The position numbers and the translations under genes are program-made. The notes beneath the pieces were generated by a model. The model saw only the letters and a program-made list of their open reading frames with translations. It had not been told where the DNA came from and ran no database searches. Shown here one piece after another: positions 1-9,800 of a stretch of 14,149 bases of DNA. The DNA is from an uncultured Myxococcales bacterium. GTDB taxonomy: Bacteria; Myxococcota_A; Polyangia; Polyangiales; Polyangiaceae. The stretch is from contig CALKVG010000065.1 in assembly GCA_937998045.1 (NCBI GenBank), positions 1 to 14,149 on the forward strand, written 5' to 3'. The stretch's first letter is position 1. Every line of letters begins with the position of its first letter.

Positions 1-53
1 GCCTATTTCCATCGACCGCTACGCGCGATCGAGAATCACGCTCGGTGATTTAG
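1..53 (+). repeat. 53-bp terminal inverted repeat, left copy
   Basis: The first 53 bases are the exact reverse complement of the last 53 bases of the window; the match stops at base 54. The copy ends 14 bases before the start codon of the ABC-F gene, so it forms most of the visible 5' leader of that gene. It contains a 17-base dyad at 34-50. I found no further copy inside the window. The match is read directly; whether this is a mobile-element end, a dispersed genomic repeat, a shared promoter/leader or an assembly break point is open. Confidence 0.95.
34..50. promoter_or_regulatory. AATCAC-N5-GTGATT dyad in left repeat
   Basis: Perfect 6-bp arms (AATCAC at 34-39, GTGATT at 45-50) flank GCTCG. 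The centre lies about 25 bases upstream of the ABC-F start codon. As DNA it has the size of a dimeric repressor operator; as RNA it would be a short leader hairpin near the translation start. The symmetry is seen; the role is inferred. Confidence 0.4.
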
Positions 54-67
54 ATAGCCCGCCCTTC

Positions 68-1762
<1,695 letters not shown>

Positions 1763-1774
1763 CGACAGCCGCGT

Positions 1775-3841
1775 TCAGAGCCCGATCGATACGACCGACG
1801 GCGAGGTGCAGGCGACGACGAAAGTCGATTGCAACGCCTGGGTAGAGGTCGTGCCGGCGACCTGAAGCGCGGAGCTGAAGTGGCCCTTCAGCGCGACGCG
1901 GGAGGGCGATGCGCGCGGGTCCGATGATGGAATCCCCATGAGGGCGCTCACGAAGTCGTCGATCGCCGCGTCGGGAGCGGCGCTCGACCATTGCTTGGCG
2001 CCCGGCGGCGCGCTCCCCGGCGCGGCGTCTACGACCCGCGCGGCAATCGTTGCGCACAGGTTTTCGACGCCGGCGCGAAAGAAGAGCGTCGGCTGGTTCG
2101 GCAGAATGGGGGCCACGGCGCCGCGCCCGTAGCCATCCGAGGGAAACCCGGAAACGATCTCGGAGGTGCTCGCCGCCGTTCCGGTTGTCTGGACGACATC
2201 GAGCCCGCACGGGTCGGCAAGGCCGAGTCGCGCCGCGAGCGCGGCGCAGAGATGGTTGCGACGAGCGATCGCGACGGTCTCGCCACTCTCGGTCGTCGTT
2301 CGCGTGGCCGCGCTGAGCGTCGTGAGAGGAGACCTGACGAGCGCTTTGACGAGGGTCGTCCACGAATAGCCGGAGCTCTGAAACAGAGTGGCAATCCGTT
2401 GAAACTCGGGGTCACTCTCGTCGCACGGCGCCGAGTTCACGTAGTAACAGAGCTTCTGCGTCCAGCCTGGTGCGACGAGCGGATGGGTGGCGAGCGCATT
2501 CGCGAAATCGGTCAGGCTGCTCACCGGCTGCACGACACCTCGAAACGCGAAGATCCCGGGCTGCGCGATCCACGTCGGATCCTGCTGGTTGTGGTAGTTC
2601 CACGACCACGTCGCCGAGAGGATCGAGCGGGAAGGATCGAGGATCTTGTGGCAGGCGAAGCAGTCGGCCTGGCTCGCGTGCGCTGCGTCCAGCCCAGGCG
2701 TACCGGTGGGGTACGTCTTGTCGGTGCCGTCGATCGACGACCCGGTCGCCACGATGAGCGCCTGGTGCAGCGTCACGCGCATCTGGTTGCTCACGTTCGT
2801 CTGCCAGTTCGCGAAGAACGCGGGGGTACTGAAGAAGCCTGCCCGGGGCATCGAGAGGACCAGCTCCTGCGCCTTGCGGAGCGAGGGCAGGTCATAGAAC
2901 GCCGTGGTCGACTCGCCCGAACCGGCACGCCGGATGGTCACCATCGTCCAGTCAGAGAAATCGCTTTCGAGAAATTGCGTCGCGCCCGCCGATCCGGCGT
3001 ACACGGGACAGAGCATCCCACTTGCGAGCTTTCTGCCGTCCAGCGACCCCAGGAGGAGCCAGTGCAGCGTGAGCGCCTGCGTCTCGAGCAAGAAGGGGTC
3101 CGTGTGGCAGCCGGGGATCTGCGCCTCCGCCGTGGCCACGTCGGGGTCGTACCAGTGCATGAAATTCGGGCTCGTCGGATCGAGCGTCTCCGAAATGGGG
3201 ATCGGACCCTGCGCGGCCTCGGCCTCGATCTGCGCGGTACGAAACTGCTGGCGGAAGTGATCGAACGTCGCACCGTCGTCGTTGATCTCCACCGTGTCCA
3301 GGTACGCGTAAAACTCCTTGAGAGCGGTAGTCATCATGAGCTGCTGGGTCGTCATCGCCTCGGTGAAGGGGTGACCCTGCGACGTGAGAGCGACCATCGT
3401 GCGAGCGAAGCTCTCCGTGACGTTCTGGAGGATGAGAGGCGTGGTGCTCGGGTTCATTCCGATCAGCCCGTGCACCTGGTCGGCGAAGTCGTTCGAGGTG
3501 ATCTGCGTCTGCTGAAACGCCAGCTGGAAGAAGCGCATCATCTTCTGGGCGTATTCCGGGAGCGCCATCCAGCCGTCCACGAGGACACCGAGCGCCGCGG
3601 GATCGGCCTCCACCGCCTGCACCTCCGCGCCAGTGGGAGGAAGGCCGACGAGAACGTCCTTCACCTTGGCGACGTACACGCGCGGAGGCAGGGGCTGAGC
3701 GAACGCCCCGGAGTCCGCACCACCCGCCTGTGAGGGCGCGTGCGACGAGCATGCAGCGGCGCACGCCACCGCCGCGATCCAGAGGTGCGAGCGGACGCGC
3801 GATCCTGCTAGCCGGCGTCCGGACAGGTCGTCACCATCCAT
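1775..3841 (-). CDS. DUF1592/DUF1588/DUF1585-like lipoprotein with one CxxCH motif
   Basis: The 688-residue product begins with a basic n-region and a hydrophobic stretch (19-30) ending at Cys31, a plausible lipoprotein site, followed by a short Ser/Gly/Ala linker. Residues 52-115 resemble the N-terminal segment of planctomycete/myxobacterial DUF1592-class proteins. Residues 355-415 match the DUF1588 pattern and carry ADCFACHKILDPS, with CFACH at 394-398, a c-type haem attachment motif. Residues 443-506 (DFANAL...GYSWTTLVKALVRSP) match DUF1585. Proteins of this class are secreted and often haem-bearing; their biochemical role is poorly defined, and no substrate can be named. A further C-terminal region (about 520-688) is not recognised. 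The start is fixed because an in-frame TAA lies 12 bases upstream. That stop belongs to the small lipoprotein frame 3854-4066, so the two may be co-transcribed. Family assignment is from remembered motif patterns, not a search. Confidence 0.8.
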   Translation of the reverse strand: MDGDDLSGRRLAGSRVRSHLWIAAVACAAACSSHAPSQAGGADSGAFAQPLPPRVYVAKVKDVLVGLPPTGAEVQAVEADPAALGVLVDGWMALPEYAQKMMRFFQLAFQQTQITSNDFADQVHGLIGMNPSTTPLILQNVTESFARTMVALTSQGHPFTEAMTTQQLMMTTALKEFYAYLDTVEINDDGATFDHFRQQFRTAQIEAEAAQGPIPISETLDPTSPNFMHWYDPDVATAEAQIPGCHTDPFLLETQALTLHWLLLGSLDGRKLASGMLCPVYAGSAGATQFLESDFSDWTMVTIRRAGSGESTTAFYDLPSLRKAQELVLSMPRAGFFSTPAFFANWQTNVSNQMRVTLHQALIVATGSSIDGTDKTYPTGTPGLDAAHASQADCFACHKILDPSRSILSATWSWNYHNQQDPTWIAQPGIFAFRGVVQPVSSLTDFANALATHPLVAPGWTQKLCYYVNSAPCDESDPEFQRIATLFQSSGYSWTTLVKALVRSPLTTLSAATRTTTESGETVAIARRNHLCAALAARLGLADPCGLDVVQTTGTAASTSEIVSGFPSDGYGRGAVAPILPNQPTLFFRAGVENLCATIAARVVDAAPGSAPPGAKQWSSAAPDAAIDDFVSALMGIPSSDPRASPSRVALKGHFSSALQVAGTTSTQALQSTFVVACTSPSVVSIGL

Positions 3842-3853
3842 AGCGCAGGCAGC

Positions 3854-4066
3854 TTATCCGGCTCCCACCCCACCTGGCTCGTGTGCGCCAGGGTGCATAC
3901 GTACACTCGTCGAAGAGCCTCGGCCAGAGCTGGTTCCCGAGCTGCTCCCGCCGTCCGGACCCACCACCTCGTACCCGCCGCCATCGCTGCTGAAGTCCCC
4001 CACCTCCCCACTCGCACACCCTGCGACGAGAACGGCGACGGGCGCGGCAAGCCAGCGACGACGCAT
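3854..4066 (-). CDS. Possible small lipoprotein, 70 aa (may be a remnant)
   Basis: Starting at ATG 4066, the frame encodes MRRRWLAAPVAVLVAGC, a textbook lipoprotein signal with lipobox LVAGC (Cys17). An acidic Gly/Ser-rich linker follows (EVGDFSSDGG, GGSSSGTSSG), exactly the composition seen after the lipobox in the neighbouring lipoproteins. The frame ends at TAA 3854-3856. It is in the same reading frame as the 688-residue gene, separated by that stop and four codons, so it could be a translationally coupled small lipoprotein. Alternatively it is the surviving N-terminus of a larger gene that lost its body, because no folded domain follows the linker. A GGTGGA sequence five bases before the ATG could serve as a weak ribosome site. 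The signal peptide is convincing; expression is uncertain. Confidence 0.5.
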   Translation of the reverse strand: MRRRWLAAPVAVLVAGCASGEVGDFSSDGGGYEVVGPDGGSSSGTSSGRGSSTSVRMHPGAHEPGGVGAG

Positions 4067-4202
4067 ACGAGTCCACCCCAAAGGTGGTGGCGCCTTGCCG
4101 CAACGGCTCACGCGTACCGAGAATTTCCGCGCAGAGCCCCTGTATAGGGCCCGAGCTCACGGAAATTCGTCGCGCGATGAAATAACCCACTAGCTGCAGC
4201 CA

Positions 4203-4218
4203 TACGATATTAATCGTA
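4203..4218. promoter_or_regulatory. Palindrome TACGAT-ATTA-ATCGTA, candidate operator
   Basis: A perfect 6+4+6 dyad centred 21-22 bases upstream of the cysteine-repeat lipoprotein start, just before its ribosome site (GAGG, 4220-4223). Its position would let a bound repressor block transcription start or leader passage. The symmetry is direct; the operator role is inference. Confidence 0.4.
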
Positions 4219-4219
4219 C

Positions 4220-4223
4220 GAGG
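4220..4223 (+). promoter_or_regulatory. Shine-Dalgarno GAGG for cysteine-repeat lipoprotein
   Basis: GAGG lies eight bases before ATG 4232 and supports that start. Most other genes in the window lack a recognisable ribosome site, so this one is informative. Confidence 0.55.
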
Positions 4224-4231
4224 CCGCATTT

Positions 4232-5530
4232 ATGACCCAAGCAGAGTTGCCGCCCTTCGAATCGCGTTCGATCGTGTGCGTCCTCTTTCTCCTCCTCGTC
4301 CAGGGATGCGGAAGCAACGAGCCGGCGGCCGCGGGTAACAACGGCGCAGACGGTGGCGGCACCGACGCGACGGCCGCAGACACGAACCCGAACGCGGACC
4401 CGAACGCCGACGCGAGCGCGGGACCGGATACGTCGGTGCAGGGGGACTCCGAGTCCGATGTCGGTCCGTCCTCGGACGGAGCCTCTTTTCCTGACGCCGG
4501 CGGCGCGCCAGAAGCCGGCTGCGTGCCCGGATGCCCGGCGTCAATCCAGTGCGGGCTTTACACCGATTGCACGGGCGCCACGATCGCGTGCGGAAAGCCA
4601 TGCGCGAAGGGCGAGTCGTGCATCGTCGGGCTCGCGTCGCAGACCTGCAGGCCGACGCCGCCCCTGTGCGCTGGGAAGTGCGGAGTCGTCGCCGTGGACG
4701 CGTGCGGCGTCGCCGTCGGCTGTGGCGGCTGCCCGGCGGGTGACGACTGCGTAAAGAACACGTGCGTTCCCCAGACGACCATGGATGCGGGCAAGTTCTG
4801 CAACGTGCTCGCCTGCAGCTCCGGCGCACAGAGCTACTGCGGCACGATCACCGATGGATGCGGACACACCAAGCAGTGCTCGTGCCCTGCCGGACAGACC
4901 TGCGTGGCCGGACTTTGCCAGACGCCCCCGCCGGAGTGCAGCGGCTCCGATGGCGGCGTGGGCGCGACGTGCGGATCGCTGCCGAACGCCTGCGGAAGCG
5001 GCAGCATCCAGTGCGGCGGGTGCGCCGGCAGCACGTCGTGTCAGAACAACGTCTGCACCGCTTGCGCGCCGCCTTCGTGCAATGGCGCCGCGTGCGGTGA
5101 GGTGAGCAACGGCTGCGGACGAGTGAACTGTGGCACCTGCTCGACCGGAGAGGACTGCTACGGTGGCAGCTGCTGCAAGCCGCTCGCCTGCGCGGACTTC
5201 CCGGACGCCGGGTGCGCGCCGGTCGACCTCGGCTGCGGGCAGAAGACGGCTTGTTACAGCTGCCCGGCGAGCGACTTTTGCACGAACAACGCGTGCATGC
5301 CGTGCCAGGCGAAGACGTGCTCCGACTATGGCAACGCGGGCTGCGGCCACGAGGACGGCTGCGGCCACAAGCTCGACTGCTGTCCGCTCGAGACGACATG
5401 CCAGGGCACCATCTGCTGCCCGACGGGGCAGGTGAACTATCAGGGGACTTGCTGCCAGCCGCAATGCGACTCGAGCCAGCCTCCGGGACCGCAGGTGAGC
5501 TGCGGACAGATCGTTCTCTGCTCGAATTAG
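4232..5530 (+). CDS. Cysteine-repeat surface lipoprotein
   Basis: The 432-residue product has a signal peptide with hydrophobic core VCVLFLLLVQG (15-25) and lipidation site Cys26. A low-complexity Asp/Ala/Gly/Asn linker follows (about 30-95, including NPNADPNADA). The rest holds about 60 cysteines in 336 residues, arranged in seven imperfect repeats of 32-40 residues beginning near 101, 146, 195, 236, 283, 320 and 363, plus a partial one to the C-terminus. The repeat core is roughly CG-x(5-8)-CG-x(3-5)-CG-x-CP-x-G-x(2)-C-x(4)-C. Such spacing suggests small disulfide-stapled modules in a rigid stalk, or possibly metal binding. Similar CG-repeat proteins are numerous in myxobacteria and have often been mislabelled in databases; their function is not established. 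The start is backed by GAGG eight bases upstream. It converges with the membrane protein gene (54 bp between stops). Confidence 0.82.
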   Translation: MTQAELPPFESRSIVCVLFLLLVQGCGSNEPAAAGNNGADGGGTDATAADTNPNADPNADASAGPDTSVQGDSESDVGPSSDGASFPDAGGAPEAGCVPGCPASIQCGLYTDCTGATIACGKPCAKGESCIVGLASQTCRPTPPLCAGKCGVVAVDACGVAVGCGGCPAGDDCVKNTCVPQTTMDAGKFCNVLACSSGAQSYCGTITDGCGHTKQCSCPAGQTCVAGLCQTPPPECSGSDGGVGATCGSLPNACGSGSIQCGGCAGSTSCQNNVCTACAPPSCNGAACGEVSNGCGRVNCGTCSTGEDCYGGSCCKPLACADFPDAGCAPVDLGCGQKTACYSCPASDFCTNNACMPCQAKTCSDYGNAGCGHEDGCGHKLDCCPLETTCQGTICCPTGQVNYQGTCCQPQCDSSQPPGPQVSCGQIVLCSN

Positions 5531-5584
5531 ATCACCGTCTGAGACTCACTTGACCGTTCGAGAAATGGAGACGACGGACGTGCG

Positions 5585-6790
5585 TTACGCGAGGAGATAG
5601 CGCGTCTCCGGGTTGTCCTTGCGCCAGACGACGGAGTCCATGAAGAAGTGGTGCACGTTGACGAACGTGTAGATGGCCGCCAGGTACGGCGTCGGCCCGA
5701 GGGGTGAGCTCACGAACCGCCCGCGGCGCGGGACGAGCGCGGCGTCGAGCAGGCCCGGAGCGGCGTGGAACAGCACCCATCCGAGCACGATCGCGCCTGC
5801 GGCGAGGAGTCCGACACGGGCTCGGGCCGAAGTCTCGAACCAAGGCGGACCTTCGCGCTCTCTGGCCTCGTTTCCTCGCATGAGGGAAACGAAATAGAGG
5901 TACTGGATCGAGTGGAGCGCCGGGATCAGGTATACGACGATCGGATCGATGCTCGAGTAAATCGACCACGCCCAGATGCTGCTGAGGAGCGCGAGCATCG
6001 GCGTGAGGATCGGAAGACGCCCCTCTCGTCGCCACTTTCCGGCGAGCGTCACCGCGAGGATGACCGCCGTTGCGACGAGAACGACGAGCGTCGCCTTCTC
6101 GAGCCACGGCGGCCGCGCGATGGTCATGTAGACGACGCCCTTCTCCTCGACCTCCGTACTCGGCGCGGCGGGGCTCGCCCACGCGTAGGCCCACCCGGCA
6201 AGGCAGTGCGCGAGCACCGCCACGCGCTCGTGCGGTCGGAAACGCACGCCGCGACGCGACGCAAGGACGATCATGACCCCGAAGCCCTGCTTCACGTAGT
6301 GCCAGCCGACGAGCAGAAACATGAGCTCGATCATCAGCCCGAGGGCCGACGAAGATCGGGTCGCGAGCGCCGCCATGGCCCACGCCCCGAGAAGGGCCGG
6401 CACGAGCACGCCCGCAACGAGATACCGGACGCGCAGCGAGGGCGGGAGCGCCTTCCCGAACACGCGCGCGCGAGCGTCACGATAAAAGAGGAGGTACGTG
6501 ACCGCGAAATGCGGATCGTTGATCACGAAGGCCGCGTGGAACGTGAGGAAGCCGACCGCGAGCTCCGCCGAATCGAGCCCGAGAGTCTTGCGGAGAATCC
6601 AGGCGAGCGGAAAGAGAAAGGGCGTGGCCCCCCCCACCGCGAGGAGCTCGGCAAGCCGCGCCGTACCGGCGCGTGGGCGCTCCGGCAGACGCGACGGACG
6701 AGGCGGAGGGGGCGGACGAGGCGGATTGGTCCGCTCGATCCGCTCGATGCGCGGAAGGGCTTTTGCGGTCGGGAAGTCGGCAAGAGCCAC
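5585..6790 (-). CDS. Polytopic membrane protein with conserved-looking histidine motifs
   Basis: I take GTG 6790 as the start, giving 401 residues. The open frame runs further upstream to 6970, but that part overlaps the YdiJ gene and reads as a shadow of it. A proline-rich, probably cytoplasmic N-terminus (22-39) is followed by several hydrophobic segments, roughly 47-66, 76-103, 121-143, 148-176, 190-206, 230-250, 261-279, 283-303, 325-345 and 367-384. Histidines sit in or beside them: H85 and H94 (NDPHFAVTY), H164 (GWHYVKQGF), H293 (ALHSIQYLYF) and H380/H381 (NVHHFFMDSVVW). This arrangement recalls membrane-embedded metal enzymes such as Brp/Blh-type or desaturase-like proteins, but I do not recognise the family and do not assign a reaction. 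Its start is 58 bp from the divergent YdiJ start, so both promoters must lie in that short gap. Confidence 0.7.
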   Translation of the reverse strand: MALADFPTAKALPRIERIERTNPPRPPPPPRPSRLPERPRAGTARLAELLAVGGATPFLFPLAWILRKTLGLDSAELAVGFLTFHAAFVINDPHFAVTYLLFYRDARARVFGKALPPSLRVRYLVAGVLVPALLGAWAMAALATRSSSALGLMIELMFLLVGWHYVKQGFGVMIVLASRRGVRFRPHERVAVLAHCLAGWAYAWASPAAPSTEVEEKGVVYMTIARPPWLEKATLVVLVATAVILAVTLAGKWRREGRLPILTPMLALLSSIWAWSIYSSIDPIVVYLIPALHSIQYLYFVSLMRGNEAREREGPPWFETSARARVGLLAAGAIVLGWVLFHAAPGLLDAALVPRRGRFVSSPLGPTPYLAAIYTFVNVHHFFMDSVVWRKDNPETRYLLA

Positions 6791-6848
6791 GGCTCGGGGG
6801 TGGAGTCTACCGGAAGCGCGGCTTGAAAAGGCGTAGCGAGCGTGCGAA
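6791..6848. promoter_or_regulatory. Short divergent intergenic region, membrane protein / YdiJ
   Basis: Only 58 bases separate the two proposed start codons, leaving little room for two independent sigma-70 promoters and leaders. No clear Shine-Dalgarno is seen on either side. Either the promoters overlap or reach into the coding regions, or one start is misplaced. Confidence 0.35.
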
Positions 6849-9800
6849 ATGGGAGTCTCCGTGCACCTTGCGGTCCCCCCTCGGCTCGACCCGCTCGCGG
6901 GCGTCGATCCGAGCGTCGTTCGGTTCGTCTCGGAGCTGCGACGCGCCGGGTTCGCCGGAGATCTCCGCACCGATCACGCGACGCGCCTCTCCGCCGCGAC
7001 CGACAACAGCATCTACCAGGTCCTCCCGGCGGCGGTGATTTTCCCGCGCAGCACCGAGGACGTCGCCCACGCGCTGCGCCTCATCGAAGAGCCCCGCTTT
7101 CATGCCGTGACGATCGCGGCGCGCGGTGGAGGCACCGGCACCAACGGGCAGTCGCTCACCGCCGGCGTCGTCATGGACCTGTCGCGCCACATGGCGAAGA
7201 TCGTCGAGCTAGACCTCGCGGCGGGCTTCGTGCGGGTACAGCCCGGCGTCGTCCTCGATGATCTGAACGCCTTCCTCAAGCCGCATGGCGTCTACTTCGC
7301 CGCCAACCTCTCGCCCTCCAACCGCGCCACTCTCGGCGGAATGATCGCGACCGACGCGAGCGGCGAGGGTTCGCGGCGACACGGCAAGACCAGCCAGCAC
7401 ATCCTCGACGTCGAAGTCGTGCTCCGTGGTGGCCTCGTACACACGACGGCGCCGGTCTCCGGCGCCGCGCTCGAGGCGCTCTGCGCGCAGTCGGGTCTCG
7501 TCGGCGAGGCGCACAAGCTGGTCCGTGAGATCGCGACCACCCGCCAGGACGCCATCGCGGGCACGTTCCCGAAACTGCGGCGGTACATGACCGGCTACAA
7601 CCTGGCCCACATGGCAAGCGCGGGCGGGACGACCGTCGACCTCGCCCAACTGCTGGCGGGGAGCGAAGGATCCCTCGGCGTCGTCACCGAGGCGCGCCTC
7701 CGACTGACGCACTTCGAGACGCACCGCGCTCTCCTCGTCCTCAAGTACCCGAGCTTCGACGCCGCGCTCGCGGGCGCCGAGTGGCTGCTCGCGACCGACC
7801 CCGGCTCGGTTGAGACCCTCGACGAGACGGTGCTGACGCTCGCCCGGGGTGACGTGATCTACGACGAGGTGCGCGATTTCCTGATCGACCCGGAGGGCAC
7901 GACGACCCGGGCGATCAACCTCGTCGAGTACAGCGCGGACGACGAGGGCGCCGTAGAGGAGCGGGTCGATCGGCTCTTCGCCGAAATCGAGCGACGACGC
8001 GGCACTCCGGGCGCTCCGCACGGGCACTCGCTGACGTGGAAAGCCCACGAACGCGAGAGCCTGTGGAACCTGCGCAAGAAGGGAGTGGGGCTCCTCGGCA
8101 ACACGCCCGGACCGCGCAAGCCCGTCCCCTTCGTCGAGGACACGGTCGTCCCGCCGGAGAACCTGCAGGCCTACGTCCGCGAGTTCCGCGCGCTGCTCGA
8201 CGCAGAGGGGCTCCGCTACGGGATGTTCGGCCACGTCGACGTCGGCTGCCTTCACGTCCGCCCTGCCCTCGACCTGAAGGATCCCGCCGACGAGGCGCGC
8301 GTCCGCCGGATCACCGACGCCGTAGCCGCCCTGGTCACGCGCTACGGGGGCCTGCTCTGGGGCGAGCACGGCAAAGGTTTCCGCTCCGAGCTCGTGCCCC
8401 ACCACTTCGGCCCCGTGCTCTATCCCGAGCTGCAGCGGATCAAGGCGCTGTTCGACCCCCGGAATCAGCTCAACCCGGGCAAGGTCGCGACGCCGGCGGG
8501 CGGGCCGTACGTGCTCGCGCGTGTCGACGGACCGATGCGCGGCGCCCTCGATCGCCAGATCGCGCCTGTCGATCGCGACGCGCTCGCCACGGTCGTCAAC
8601 TGCAACGGCAACGGCCAGTGCTTCGACACGAGCACAGATAACGTGATGTGCCCGTCTTCGAAGATCACGCGCGATCGGATTCACTCGCCCAAAGGGCGCG
8701 CGACGATGATGCGGGAGTGGCTGCGTCTCCTGTCGGTCCAGGGTGTCGTCGCCACCCTGGCGCTCGACGCGCCGGGACAGCTGCCGTGGTTGGCCCGCCT
8801 CTGGCAGCGCGCTTTCAGGAGCAGTCGGACGAGGGACTTCTCCCACCAGGTATACGACGCGATGTCGGGCTGCCTGGCGTGCAAGGCCTGCGCGACCGCC
8901 TGCCCCGTCCGCGTCGACGTCCCCGACTTCCGAGCGCAGTTTTTCGAACTTTACCATCGCCGCTACGCGCGCCCGATCGGCGATTACTTCACCGCGCTTC
9001 TCGAGAGGATGCTGCCAATCCTCGCCACGGTGCCGCGAATCGCGAACCTCCTCATGGGGAACGCCGTGGGCCGCTGGCTGACCGAGCGCGTCGTCGGGAT
9101 CGCGGACGCCCCGCGACTCGACGCCGAACCCGCGCCCAAACGCCTTGCGCGCCACGGCGTCCCGGTCTCGCCGCTCTCAGAGCTCGAGCGCCTACCGAAG
9201 AACGACCGCATCGTGGTCGTCCTGCAAGACGCCTTCACGACGTTCTACGAACCGTCGGTTCTCGAGGCGTCGTGCCTTCTGCTCCGCCGGCTCGGCTTCG
9301 AACCGCACGTCCTACCGTACTTCGAGAACGGGAAGGCGCTCCACATCAAGGGGTTCCTGCGGGAGTTCGGGCGGGTGGTCACTCGCAACGCCGCGCTCTT
9401 ACGCAACGTCGCTGCCCTCGGGTTCCCTCTCGTCGGCATCGAGCCCGCGGTCGTCCTCACGTACCGTGACGAATACGCCAAGCACCTGCAGGGTGATCCC
9501 GGATTTCGCGTGTTGCTCCTGCAGGAATTCCTGGAAGACAGCCTCGGCAAACGCGCGCAGCCGACGACGACGTTGGCGGGCGACGCTTTTCGATTGCTGT
9601 CGCATTGCACCGAGCAGGCGCTCGTCTCGAAGGCGCCTGCGCACTGGGCCAAGGTGTTTGCAGCCGTCGGCGTCCCTCTCGAGGTCGTCAAGGCCGGCTG
9701 CTGCGGAATGTGCGGAGTGTACGGTCACGAGGTCGCGCACAAGCGCGATTCGATCGGGATCTTCGAGCTCTCGTGGAAAACCAAGATCGACGCGGCACAA

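Larger units (their letters stand above)
4067..4231. promoter_or_regulatory. Divergent promoter region
   Basis: These 165 bases separate the starts of the small lipoprotein frame (leftward) and the cysteine-repeat lipoprotein (rightward). The right part (about 4175-4231) is markedly AT-richer than its surroundings, as expected for a promoter in a high-GC genome. I could not assign a confident -35/-10 pair. Confidence 0.4.

Noticed and set aside
1991..3733. Long open frame on the plus strand, 580 codons
   Set aside because: It is antisense to the DUF1592-like lipoprotein, with an Arg/Gly/Val-heavy composition and no motif. The minus-strand frame has a signal peptide and recognisable domains.
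3808..4050. Alternative minus-strand frame that could continue the small lipoprotein after a frameshift
   Set aside because: It ends in TTCPDAG, a lineage-typical sounding tail, but no homopolymer run or conserved domain marks a frameshift, and the evidence is too thin to join the frames.
6791..6970. N-terminal extension of the membrane protein to 6970
   Set aside because: It would overlap the beginning of ydiJ by about 120 bases and adds a Ser/Arg-rich segment of no recognisable kind. GTG 6790 leaves a sensible protein.
7209..9155. Long open frame on the minus strand, 648 codons
   Set aside because: It lies wholly inside the ydiJ gene, is rich in Arg, Asp, Val and Glu, shows no domain, and is the usual antisense shadow of a high-GC gene with strong third-position bias.
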